A stretch of DNA of 64,000 nucleotides, taken from Sedimentibacter sp. (GTDB taxonomy: Bacteria > Bacillota > Clostridia > Tissierellales > Sedimentibacteraceae). The translations under genes and the position numbers were made by a program. This document shows, piece by piece, positions 8,972-17,271 of the stretch. Positions within the stretch are counted from its first letter, which is position 1. Each line of letters starts with the position of its first letter. Where the stretch lies: the NCBI GenBank assembly GCA_018436705.1, contig JAHDLA010000001.1, forward strand, positions 62,001 through 126,000, given 5' to 3'. Under the pieces are notes generated by a model. The model was given only the letters and a program-made list of their open reading frames with translations. It did no database searches and was not told the DNA's origin.

Positions 8972-9862
8972 TTATCTTATTTTTCCCTTTAATGGAGGGT
9001 CAATTTTTCCTTCAAGACCTAAATATTTAATCATTGATAAAAGCTCTGAATGAAGCTCATCCGAACAGAACATACCAAACAATTCAGTTCCGAATGCCAT
9101 ATCAAGATCATCTGCAATTCTTTTTTTCCAAGGTCTTCTTACCAATTGAGTAGTTAATCTTCTTGCTATTCTGTTTTGAGCCATTAGCATATCTGCAATT
9201 TCATAAGCTCTATCCATCAATTTTTCTCTCGGGACTATTTCCGATACCATTCCTAATCTAACCAGATCCTGAGCATGCATCTTATCACCTGTCATTAGAT
9301 ACCAAGCAGCAGATCTTGCAGGCATAAGCTCCATAAAGCAACTATGTATCCCGTCTCCGGGCACGTTATTTGTTCCCGGAAGCATGTGTGGATCAAGTAC
9401 AACTATATCATCTGCAGCGATGGCTAAGTCACACATCAATGCAAGCTCCGTATGTCCGCCCGAACCGCTCAGAACTCCTAATGTAGGAACTTCCACGTCC
9501 TGGATCATAGTAATAATCATGCGGCGTCCATCAACAAACATGTGATTATATCTTGTTTCGCCAGGGTTATCTCCTTCCGGAGCCCAGCTTGCAGCTTCAA
9601 AATCAGTTACCCAAATATTACCTGTACCTGTGAAAATAATCATTTCTGTTTCACGGTCAGTCCCAAGCAATCTCCACATTTTTCCTATTGCATCATGCAG
9701 CTCCATTGACCATATTAACGGACCGCCCTTGCAATGCATACGCACGGTTACAACGCCGTCTTCTCTTCTTGTAATAATAAAATGTTCTTTAAACATTTCT
9801 TGAATTTCTTCAAAAGTTGGCCACTTAACATAGCCTGCATTGGTTACTTTTTCCTTTGACAT
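8972..9862 (-). CDS. crotonase-fold C-C hydrolase, 6-oxocamphor-hydrolase-like
   Basis: A 296-residue crotonase-superfamily protein; the ATG at 9862 has GGGAGG just upstream, which rules out the longer reading. It resembles 6-oxocamphor hydrolase more than enoyl-CoA hydratases. The IIFTGTG block is shared, and all four catalytic residues known from that enzyme (H122, H145, D154, E244) have counterparts at H137, H159, D170 and E260 with nearly the same spacing (the last interval is 90 in both). That enzyme hydrolyses a C-C bond of a cyclic beta-diketone without CoA. I infer a retro-Claisen hydrolase that opens a cyclic diketone or cleaves a linear one to a keto acid, passed on to BKACE, Ptb and Buk. 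An ordinary enoyl-CoA hydratase/isomerase is less likely but possible. Confidence 0.72.
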   Translation of the reverse strand: MSKEKVTNAGYVKWPTFEEIQEMFKEHFIITRREDGVVTVRMHCKGGPLIWSMELHDAIGKMWRLLGTDRETEMIIFTGTGNIWVTDFEAASWAPEGDNPGETRYNHMFVDGRRMIITMIQDVEVPTLGVLSGSGGHTELALMCDLAIAADDIVVLDPHMLPGTNNVPGDGIHSCFMELMPARSAAWYLMTGDKMHAQDLVRLGMVSEIVPREKLMDRAYEIADMLMAQNRIARRLTTQLVRRPWKKRIADDLDMAFGTELFGMFCSDELHSELLSMIKYLGLEGKIDPPLKGKIR

Positions 9863-9910
9863 ATTTTCCTCCCATAATTTCTTATAATAACATTTTCCTG
9901 TTATGCCTGT

Positions 9911-9940
9911 ATTATAAAAGCCCACTCATGGATTGTACAA
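9911..9940 (-). promoter_or_regulatory. sigma-A-type promoter for the crotonase-buk-bkace-ptb operon
   Basis: On the minus strand TTGTAC (9940-9935) and TATAAT (9916-9911) are 18 bp apart, about 50 bp upstream of the operon's first ATG. Confidence 0.6.
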
Positions 9941-9997
9941 TTCAATTTATGCATGATAAATTTCACAAACTTTGTTTATCCGTGGCATATTATTTGT

Positions 9998-10003
9998 TAT
10001 AAT
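9998..10003 (+). promoter_or_regulatory. -10 element of a probable htpG promoter
   Basis: TATAAT lies 42 bp before the htpG ATG. No good -35 is seen. The overlapping stretch at 9983-9997 looks like a one-mismatch sigma-54 site and is treated as chance. Confidence 0.4.
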
Positions 10004-10044
10004 AATAAAGTCAACTAAGAATCTAAAAAGTGAGGTATAGTTAT

Positions 10045-11886
10045 ATGGTTCAAAGCGGAATGCTTTCAATTGAAAGCAAAAATATCTTTAATATACTAAA
10101 AAAATGGCTGTATACAGATCAGGATATAGTTTTTAGGGAGTTAATATCAAACGCTTGCGACGCTGTAGAAAAATTAACGAATATTACAGAAAAAAAAGAG
10201 AACTCCCCTGGATACGAAGGCGACATCTCCGTGAAATTGGACATAGAAAATAAATGTTTAATAATAAGTGACAACGGTATAGGAATGACATATGATGAAG
10301 TTCAAAAATACATAAATCAAATTGCCTTTTCAGGAGCAACAGATTATATAAATAAAAACAATCAGACTGGCATAGACACAATAATAGGTCATTTTGGTGT
10401 GGGGTTTTATTCTTCTTTTATGATAAGTAATCATGTGGCAATTGAAACAAAATCATATCGTAAGGATAAAAAACCTGTAAGATGGGATTGTCATATGGAT
10501 ATGTCCTTTTCCATGAATGAAGGAATCAGAACAGAAGCGGGTACGGATGTCATACTTTATCTTGACGAAGACAGTGTTTATTTAAAAAACCCTAAAATGA
10601 TTCTTGATATAATAAAAAAATATTTCATCTTTTCAAAAACAAAAATATTCTTTGAAGCACCGGATATACAAAAACAACTTGTAAATATTACCGAACCGAT
10701 TTTTAGGTTGAGCACTAATCTTATAAATACTGAAGAAATGAATTTGTTTTATAGAGAATTCTTTGACGATGTTTCCGACCCCTTGTTTTGGTTTAAGTTT
10801 GAAAGCATAGATATAGGTGTAAGAGGAATATTATTTTTCAGAAACACAAAAAATAACACAGAGGAATTAGACGGAAAAATCAAGGTATACAGCAGAGGAG
10901 TATATGTAGGAGAAAACATAAGGGGTCTTATACCAAAATTTGTAAACCTTCAAAGCGGTATTATTGAATGTGACAACCTTCCTCTCGTAGTATCCCGTAA
11001 TACAATCAGAGAAGAAAATTCTCAAGAAAATATACTGACACTTATAAGTGAATGCTTAGCACAGGAGGTAACCATATACCTTAATGATATGTTTGAAAAA
11101 CGTAGAGATCAATATGAAGCTCATTGGCCGAACATTAATGCCTTTGTAAAATACAGTATCCTTCAAGACAAAACATTTGCATCTGTTATGACGAGAAAGG
11201 CTGTATTTATGGACTTAACAGGCAAATATTATACAATAAAAGAATATATTGAAAAATTTGGAGGACCAGAAGGTAATGAGATTTACTATTCCTCAGATGC
11301 CGTTGATCAGGCGTACTATATTGGGATTTTTAAGCGTTGCGGGCTGAATGCACTTTTGTTTGACCACGTTATTGACCAGCCCTTTATGCAAAGATATGAG
11401 GTCTTAAATCCATCTGTTAAATTCATTAGGATTGACTCTAATATAGAAGCTCTCTTCAATGGAGAAATGACCGAAAAAGATGTAAAAAACTCTGAAATTG
11501 TGGAAAATAAGTTTAAAAATGCTATTGGAAGCAGGATAGGAAACATTAGGTTAAAAGTTTCAAACCTTCAACATGAAAGTATTTCTGCCATAATAATAAA
11601 TGATGAAAAGGCAAGAAGAATGGCAGACATGATGGAGATTTACGGTCTGATTAAAGCAACAAATTTTTCAGATAGGAAGATTCAAGCAAAAAGTACTCTG
11701 CTTATTAACATAAATAATAACATTGTGCGTTTTATACTTAATTCAAATAATGAAGAGACTCTGAATATTATCATTAACCAGTTATTTGATTTAGCTTTAT
11801 TAAATCAGCAAGCATTAGAGCCTGAAGATATTGAAGCTTTTGTCAACAGGAGTGAAGCTTTGCTTATACGTACGATAAATTGTTAA
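10045..11886 (+). CDS. htpG: HSP90 chaperone HtpG
   Basis: A 613-residue HSP90-family ATPase. N-terminal GHKL motifs are all present: LISNACDA, DNGIGMT and GHFGVGFYSSFM. The middle domain carries SRGVYVGEN and LPLVVSRNTIRE, and a C-terminal dimerisation region follows. The ATG at 10045 is preferred over the GTG at 10030, because GTGAGGT there serves as the ribosome-binding site. It is monocistronic, divergent from the crotonase operon and convergent with the OYE gene, with a strong terminator between. It refolds or matures client proteins in the cytoplasm. Its place inside a catabolic island is unusual and may mean only that the island was inserted around it. Confidence 0.95.
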   Translation: MVQSGMLSIESKNIFNILKKWLYTDQDIVFRELISNACDAVEKLTNITEKKENSPGYEGDISVKLDIENKCLIISDNGIGMTYDEVQKYINQIAFSGATDYINKNNQTGIDTIIGHFGVGFYSSFMISNHVAIETKSYRKDKKPVRWDCHMDMSFSMNEGIRTEAGTDVILYLDEDSVYLKNPKMILDIIKKYFIFSKTKIFFEAPDIQKQLVNITEPIFRLSTNLINTEEMNLFYREFFDDVSDPLFWFKFESIDIGVRGILFFRNTKNNTEELDGKIKVYSRGVYVGENIRGLIPKFVNLQSGIIECDNLPLVVSRNTIREENSQENILTLISECLAQEVTIYLNDMFEKRRDQYEAHWPNINAFVKYSILQDKTFASVMTRKAVFMDLTGKYYTIKEYIEKFGGPEGNEIYYSSDAVDQAYYIGIFKRCGLNALLFDHVIDQPFMQRYEVLNPSVKFIRIDSNIEALFNGEMTEKDVKNSEIVENKFKNAIGSRIGNIRLKVSNLQHESISAIIINDEKARRMADMMEIYGLIKATNFSDRKIQAKSTLLININNNIVRFILNSNNEETLNIIINQLFDLALLNQQALEPEDIEAFVNRSEALLIRTINC

Positions 11887-11901
11887 TAGTTTATATTACA
11901 A

Positions 11902-11944
11902 AAATGGTTGGAATCATAACATTCGTTAGCAATTCCAACCATTT
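11902..11944. terminator. bidirectional terminator between htpG and the OYE gene
   Basis: A 13-bp inverted repeat (AAATGGTTGGAAT / ATTCCAACCATTT) flanked by A- and T-rich ends, located between two converging genes. Confidence 0.85.
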
Positions 11945-11951
11945 CTTTTAT

Positions 11952-13919
11952 TTACAATATATCCAATGCTGCATACATACCTGCTCTGACGGCTTCCAAA
12001 ACCTTTTGAGGCTTTACACAATCACCTGCCGGAACGGCTGCCGGAAATGATTTTTTTATTTTACTAACTACATCTTTATTAGATTTCATTCCTATAGCAT
12101 AGACAATAGTATCCGCCTCTATTATTTTTTCCTCACCATTTTTGTCAAGCACTGTAACTGAATCCGTCTTTATTTCAATACATCTTGAGTTAGTTTCATA
12201 AGTAAGCATTTTATTTAAGAGAGGCATAATTGCTATCTTATGACTCATACCTGCATCTCTTGCCACATCATCCATCATTTCTATTATGTGAACATTGTGA
12301 CCTAATTCAGCTAAATGGAGACCGGTTTCACAACCTATTAGTCCTCCTCCTATCATAACAATTTTTTTGCCTATCTTTATTTTTTCATCATACACAGATA
12401 AGGCATGCTTAGCATTTTCTATACCTTTTATTTTAGGTATAATGGGAGTTGAACCAACTGCCAAGATAATTCTATCCGGCTTTTTAATGTGTATATAATC
12501 CGAAGTAACTAAGGTGTTTAACTCAATTTTTACATTTGATCTGCTAAGCCTTATTATTAATGAATTTTTATATCTCCTTAAATCGTCCTTATGAACATCT
12601 ATGTCTGTAAATTTAATCAATCCACCTAAACGTGCTTCTTTTTCAGCAAGTGTTACTTCATGCCCTCTCTCTGCAGCAGTAATAGCCGCATACATTCCGG
12701 CAGGCCCCCCACCTACTACTAAAACTTTTTTAGAGCTTCTTGGTCTCGGATAACAACTTAGGCGGAATTCTTGCCCTGAACGCGGATTAACCGTGCACAA
12801 AAATTCTATGGCATCAGGTCTGTCATCAGCACTTGGAGGTAATGGGTTAAAGCAGCTGCATCGGAGACATGGAGCTATCTCATCCTCCCTGCCCTGCAAC
12901 GCTTTTATAGGGAACTCGGGGTCAGCAAATTGCTGTCTTCCTAACGCTACAAAATCAGCTTTACCGCTTGCGATGATATGTTCAGCCAAATCTGGGTCAT
13001 TAATTCCTCCAACAACAGCTACAGGCACATGGACTAACCTTTTAATTGCTGCCGCAGCTTCCACATTGCATCCGTGCGGATGAAACATTGATGAAAATGC
13101 TTTTGTTTCAACATGCTTATGATATATACCATTAGTTACATGTATTATATCTACTTTATCCTGAATTAATTTGCAAAACTCAATAGTATCATCAAGGCAT
13201 AGCCCTCCTTCACCTTCTTCGGCACTTACCCTATACTCAATAATAAAATCTTCCCCCACAGCTTTTCTCACATAATCTAATACCATTAATGGAAAACGCG
13301 CCCTGTTTTCCATGCTTCCGCCGTACTTGTCTTTTCTGAAATTTGATAATGGAGATATGAATTGAGATAAAAGCCAGCCGTGTCCTCCATGTAAATTTAC
13401 TCCGTCAAAGCCTACAGCTTTAGCATTTCTACAAGCACGGGCAAAATTTTCAGCCACATGCCTCATCATATTTTCATCCATTTCATCTATTACTACACCA
13501 TTGTCCTTTACTATATGGCATGGTCCAATTGGATTTTTACCACCGGCTGTAGTAGAAGGATCATTTACATTTCCAACATGATTAAACTGAATTGAAGCTA
13601 TTGCTCCATGAGCTTTTATTGCAGAAGTTAAAGCCAATGCAGAGTCAAAATAATATGTAGGAAGATTTTTGCTTACTAAATCAATACCGTGATCATGTCG
13701 TGCTGCATGTTCAAAATCCACAAATGATTCTGTAATGGTTACTTGAGCAAAGCCTCCCCGTGCTTTTTCTTCATAAGCAGCAATTCCTGCATCTGTTATG
13801 CATCCTTTATTGGACACCTGATTGGCAGTAATTGGAGAAGCTATAATCCTATTTTTGTAAATCTTTCCCCTCACGGTAATTTCACTAAATAAATTAGAAT
13901 ATTTAAACAATTGATTCAC
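11952..13919 (-). CDS. Old Yellow Enzyme-type NADH:flavin oxidoreductase with FeS and FAD domains (FadH/BaiCD-like)
   Basis: A 655-residue protein with the three-part layout of 2,4-dienoyl-CoA reductase. There is an FMN TIM barrel (1-345; active-site His pair in LHGGHGWLLSQF, H177 and H180), a FeS ligand region (C351, C354, C356, C375) and an FAD/NAD(P) domain from about residue 397 (VLVVGGGPAGMYAA, with a second site VMIGGGLIGCE). It reduces an activated C=C bond (enone or dienoyl type) with NAD(P)H. The Cys spacing C-x2-C-x1-C is tighter than the usual C-x2-C-x3-C. It begins 16 bp after a GntP-type permease gene, so the two form an uptake-plus-reduction pair. The substrate is unknown; an unsaturated ketone feeding the diketone hydrolase is an attractive guess. 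Confidence 0.9.
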   Translation of the reverse strand: MNQLFKYSNLFSEITVRGKIYKNRIIASPITANQVSNKGCITDAGIAAYEEKARGGFAQVTITESFVDFEHAARHDHGIDLVSKNLPTYYFDSALALTSAIKAHGAIASIQFNHVGNVNDPSTTAGGKNPIGPCHIVKDNGVVIDEMDENMMRHVAENFARACRNAKAVGFDGVNLHGGHGWLLSQFISPLSNFRKDKYGGSMENRARFPLMVLDYVRKAVGEDFIIEYRVSAEEGEGGLCLDDTIEFCKLIQDKVDIIHVTNGIYHKHVETKAFSSMFHPHGCNVEAAAAIKRLVHVPVAVVGGINDPDLAEHIIASGKADFVALGRQQFADPEFPIKALQGREDEIAPCLRCSCFNPLPPSADDRPDAIEFLCTVNPRSGQEFRLSCYPRPRSSKKVLVVGGGPAGMYAAITAAERGHEVTLAEKEARLGGLIKFTDIDVHKDDLRRYKNSLIIRLSRSNVKIELNTLVTSDYIHIKKPDRIILAVGSTPIIPKIKGIENAKHALSVYDEKIKIGKKIVMIGGGLIGCETGLHLAELGHNVHIIEMMDDVARDAGMSHKIAIMPLLNKMLTYETNSRCIEIKTDSVTVLDKNGEEKIIEADTIVYAIGMKSNKDVVSKIKKSFPAAVPAGDCVKPQKVLEAVRAGMYAALDIL

Positions 13920-13935
13920 CCTTTCAAAATTATAA

Positions 13936-15270
13936 TTATGCTAGATTAGGAAATACGGTTAATAATACCGCACACACTATTGTCGCAATAAAAGTATTTA
14001 CTACCGTAACTATAAATACGGGAAAATATCCTTCCTTGTGAGTTAATCCACACATTCCAAGCATAATTATTATTGCACCTTGGAAAGGCAGGGTATCAAA
14101 CGTTTGTGTAGCGACAGTTGCAACACGATGAATAGCTGCAGGATTAACATTAACAAATATTGATGATAATATTGGTATAACTATTTGTAGTCCGGCCGGC
14201 GGAGAACCTGTCAGTCCAACTATGACCATGGTTGCAAATAGTACTAAAAATAAAGCCGGAAGCGGAATGCTTAACACACCGTCAATGATATTCTGAAAAA
14301 CCGGCGAAGCTTGAACTACGGATGCAAAACCCACCATTATAGCAAGCATAATGATTGATTCTGAAGTGGTAACACCCCCGGCATTAAATGATTTAACGAG
14401 AGCCTTTGATTTTGAACCATACTCTGAAGTATCATAAAACTTTGTTAATAGCAAAAGTGCTAAAATCAGACCGATTCCAAGTGAATATATTAAATTTAAC
14501 TTTATTACATTAAAGGATACAACCACACCTAAGATTGGAATAAGAGAAAATACAAAGTTGGGATACTCTCTTGTTTTAGATAGTTCCATTTTTGTTATTG
14601 CGCTATATTCAAATACTTCGCCTTTGTCACAGGCCTTACTGATTGATTTAGTTAAATATATACCCCCTCCAACCGCAACAATCAATCCAGATACTACTCC
14701 TGGTATTAAGCTGGCTGTAGAAGGTGTTTCCAGCAGTTGCATAGGTATGTAGTTAGGCACTAATGGTGCACCTGGAGTAACTGCAGCAGAAGAAACACCA
14801 CAGCATATTAAACCTACCATATACCTCCTTGGTATATTGGCTTCTTTAATAATACTTAAAACAACAGGATATAGTGTAAATAATACGCAAAACGTATCAA
14901 TTCCTCCATAAGCGAGAGAAAAACCTGTTATAATACATATTGTTACAGCAACCTTCTGTTTCTTTTTAATGTCTGATGTTTTAGCAAATGTATTCATTAA
15001 CGTTTTAGCAAATGATATTGCTGCGCCTGAATCCATATACAATCTACCTAACATAATAGATAGTAAGAATATCGGAAACAGCTGCTGTATAACACCTGCA
15101 AAGCCACCCATAAAAGGGCCTGTGATTGTGTCATACAAATTCATGTTATTTCCTATCATAACTACAAATGTGCAAATTGGAGCCAGCCAAATAATAGAAA
15201 AACCTCTAAATGAAAAATATACCAGCATTCCAAATGCAACTAAAATACTTAAAACACCTATTGTTACCAT
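13936..15270 (-). CDS. GntP-family permease
   Basis: A 444-residue membrane protein with about 12-14 hydrophobic segments and GntP/ion-transporter features (ITGFSLAYGGIDTFCVLF near the N-terminal third and GLTGSPPAGLQIVIPIL near the C-terminus). Relatives are proton symporters of gluconate and other hydroxy or keto acids. The ATG at 15270 is chosen because GAGGAGGAGG lies just upstream and would otherwise be read as the Arg-rich start of a longer frame. It is directly upstream of the OYE-type reductase (16 bp) and probably imports that enzyme's substrate. Confidence 0.9.
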   Translation of the reverse strand: MVTIGVLSILVAFGMLVYFSFRGFSIIWLAPICTFVVMIGNNMNLYDTITGPFMGGFAGVIQQLFPIFLLSIMLGRLYMDSGAAISFAKTLMNTFAKTSDIKKKQKVAVTICIITGFSLAYGGIDTFCVLFTLYPVVLSIIKEANIPRRYMVGLICCGVSSAAVTPGAPLVPNYIPMQLLETPSTASLIPGVVSGLIVAVGGGIYLTKSISKACDKGEVFEYSAITKMELSKTREYPNFVFSLIPILGVVVSFNVIKLNLIYSLGIGLILALLLLTKFYDTSEYGSKSKALVKSFNAGGVTTSESIIMLAIMVGFASVVQASPVFQNIIDGVLSIPLPALFLVLFATMVIVGLTGSPPAGLQIVIPILSSIFVNVNPAAIHRVATVATQTFDTLPFQGAIIIMLGMCGLTHKEGYFPVFIVTVVNTFIATIVCAVLLTVFPNLA

Positions 15271-15448
15271 ATGCCTCCTCCTCAAAAGGGCTTTGCCCGG
15301 TATTCAACTATTAATTTGATTTGCCTTAGATAAAAACGTTTTCTCTTTTGACTTGTATGTTAAAAAATAATCATTTAATTAAATTATAACCTTCATTAAT
15401 CAATTTGAAAAGTAGGCACATATTTGTTAGAAGCTATATAATAATACA

Positions 15449-15472
15449 ATAGCTTACTTTAAAGTAAGCTAT
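15449..15472. terminator. 24-bp perfect palindrome downstream of the HxlR gene
   Basis: ATAGCTTACTTT followed by its exact reverse complement, 9 bp after the HxlR stop. No strong T run follows. It may end the HxlR transcript or act as an operator for the permease gene, whose start is 180 bp away. Confidence 0.5.
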
Positions 15473-15480
15473 CAAAAGAA

Positions 15481-15897
15481 TCATATTTTTTTAAAAGGAT
15501 GTATCATAAACCCATCTTCCTTTTCCTTATATCCATGCCACATCTCCCCCAATGTGTCTATTTTAATATTTCTTTCATTCATGACATTCCATCCCCAATT
15601 ATAAATCAAATCCAAAATAGGTATAATGCTTTTCCCTAGCTCTGTTAAACTATATTCTACCCTTACCGGCACTTCAGGAAAAATCGTCCTTGTGATAATA
15701 TCATCCTCCTCTAATTCACGCAAAGATTGACTCAATACCTTTTCAGTAATTGGTAATTGCTTGGTGAACCTGCTAAACCTAGTACTTCCGCCGTCAAAAT
15801 AAATGCCTTTGATAATATACGGTTTCCACTTGCTAAAAATTGTCTTGTTCATAAAATTATAGGGATCATTTTCTATCGCATAAATCTTGTTGGTCAT
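15481..15897 (-). CDS. HxlR-family transcriptional regulator
   Basis: A 138-residue protein with one winged-helix domain. The stretch ITEKVLSQSLRELEEDDIIT (recognition helix region) and VEYSLTELGKSIIPILDLIYNW are characteristic of the HxlR/MarR-like family. It lies upstream of the permease-OYE pair on the same strand and is divergent from the SDR gene, so it may control either. A 16-bp palindrome sits just upstream of its start and suggests autoregulation. Relatives often sense aldehydes, quinones or redox state; the signal here is not known. Confidence 0.9.
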   Translation of the reverse strand: MTNKIYAIENDPYNFMNKTIFSKWKPYIIKGIYFDGGSTRFSRFTKQLPITEKVLSQSLRELEEDDIITRTIFPEVPVRVEYSLTELGKSIIPILDLIYNWGWNVMNERNIKIDTLGEMWHGYKEKEDGFMIHPFKKI

Positions 15898-15912
15898 AAA
15901 AAATCACTCCTT

Positions 15913-15928
15913 TTTACATTAGTGTAAA
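15913..15928. promoter_or_regulatory. probable HxlR operator
   Basis: TTTACA-TTAG-TGTAAA, an inverted repeat with perfect 6-bp arms starting 16 bp upstream of the HxlR ATG. This is the size and position expected for the dimer binding site of its own product. Confidence 0.55.
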
Positions 15929-16448
15929 TGAAGCCTTATCCTGTCTACCTTCTCCTGCTGACCTAAATTCTCCAAGACTACAGAAAAATATTTAATATAA
16001 TCAATATACCTTTCATCTCTATGAATATTATAAACGTTAATTATAAAATTTACTACCTAATCCGTTTCTTTATATATTGCTTAATTTAAATTCAATTTTA
16101 TTATTAATTTAACACTCACTGTTGTAAGCTGAAATACAATTTTTTCAAATTTTTGAGACTCACAGCAACCCTTAAATTCTTATCATATCTCTGGTCATAT
16201 CTACAGTCCAAGGTTTTTTTCAATTACATAAAAGTGTATCAATAAATTAACGAGAAAAATCCAGTCTATATAATTCCTTCTTTTCAATATCTCTAAAAAT
16301 TATAACAAAGTATTGTTAATTTTTCTACTAATAATCTGACTTTTATCCATACAAATTTAGCATTATACAATCCGTATTATTTTTGCTACAATACAATAAC
16401 CAATAACTTATTTACGTGAAATGAAATATAAATATTAAAAAACTTAAT
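15929..16448. other. AT-rich intergenic region without a gene
   Basis: About 520 bp upstream of the SDR gene. I see no conserved ORF or RNA gene. A weak promoter candidate (TATACA at 16364-16369, 17 bp, TACAAT at 16387-16392) could drive the SDR-chemoreceptor pair. Confidence 0.4.
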
Positions 16449-16460
16449 CGGAGGTACAAA

Positions 16461-17222
16461 TTGAAAAGGCTTGAAAATAAAATTGCTGTAATTACCGGAG
16501 GAAATTCCGGAATAGGTCGAGCTACTGCTGAACTTTTTTGCAGAGAAGGAGCAAAAGTAGTAATAGCATCAAGAAGACAAGAAAAAAATATGGAAACAGT
16601 TGACAAAATAACAGGCCAAGGCGGAGAAATAATGGCTGTTAAGGCTGATGTTTCTAAAATAGAGGACTGTAAAAGAATTGTTAATGAAACAATCCAAAAA
16701 TACGGTCACATAGATATTTTGGTGAATAATGCCGGCATTGCAGACAGACATATGCCAATAAATCTTTGTACTGAAGAATGGTATGAATATGTATGTAAGA
16801 TTGATCAGTTCTCAGTATATTATATGACAAAATATGTATTAGAGCATATGGAAAAGGAAGGTAAGGGTTCTATAGTCAACGTTTCATCAATAGGAAGCCA
16901 AGGTGTAGCCGGTATATCTTATAGTGCGGCTAAGGCGGCGGTTAACAGCATGACTAAAAACATTGCACTCCAATATTCACCGACAGAAATCAGGTGTAAT
17001 GCTGTGGCACCGGGACCAACCCCTACTGAATTAAATTCTCCAGAACAATTCAAAATGTTTAATCAGGAATTTGCAGCGGCATGTGCAAAACATATTGACG
17101 TTGAACTGCCAGAAGCTCAAGCAAGTGACCAAGCAGAAGCAATTCTGTTTTTTGCCAGCGATTCTTCAAAGGCTATTACCGGTCAAATCTTATACGTTGA
17201 CCACGGTACCTCTTTATATTAG
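16461..17222 (+). CDS. short-chain dehydrogenase/reductase (SDR)
   Basis: A 253-residue classical SDR. It has the cofactor motif TGGNSGIG (12-19), LVNNAG (87-92), catalytic serine in VSSIGSQG (S142) and YSAAK (Y154, K158). Translation starts at TTG 16461, five bases after GGAGGT (16450-16455); the downstream frame offers no better start. It interconverts an alcohol and a ketone with NAD(P). It is 50 bp ahead of a chemoreceptor gene on the same strand, an odd pairing that may link sensing of a substrate to its oxidation. 3-oxoacyl-ACP reductases share this family, but no fatty-acid synthesis genes are nearby. The substrate is unassigned. Confidence 0.92.
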   Translation: MKRLENKIAVITGGNSGIGRATAELFCREGAKVVIASRRQEKNMETVDKITGQGGEIMAVKADVSKIEDCKRIVNETIQKYGHIDILVNNAGIADRHMPINLCTEEWYEYVCKIDQFSVYYMTKYVLEHMEKEGKGSIVNVSSIGSQGVAGISYSAAKAAVNSMTKNIALQYSPTEIRCNAVAPGPTPTELNSPEQFKMFNQEFAAACAKHIDVELPEAQASDQAEAILFFASDSSKAITGQILYVDHGTSLY

Positions 17223-17271
17223 ACAATACAAAACAAATTAGTTAACTTTCTAAGATTATAGGAGTGTCGTA

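Noticed and set aside
9983..9997. Sigma-54-like site upstream of htpG
   Set aside because: TTGT in place of TTGC, no inverted repeat or enhancer-binding gene nearby, and it overlaps a good TATAAT.
3822..17222. Anaerobic phloroglucinol degradation as the function of region 1
   Set aside because: A BKACE and an SDR are present, but the SDR is in a separate unit over 6 kb away and I cannot tie the crotonase-fold hydrolase to the known cyclohydrolase. Left as one possibility only.
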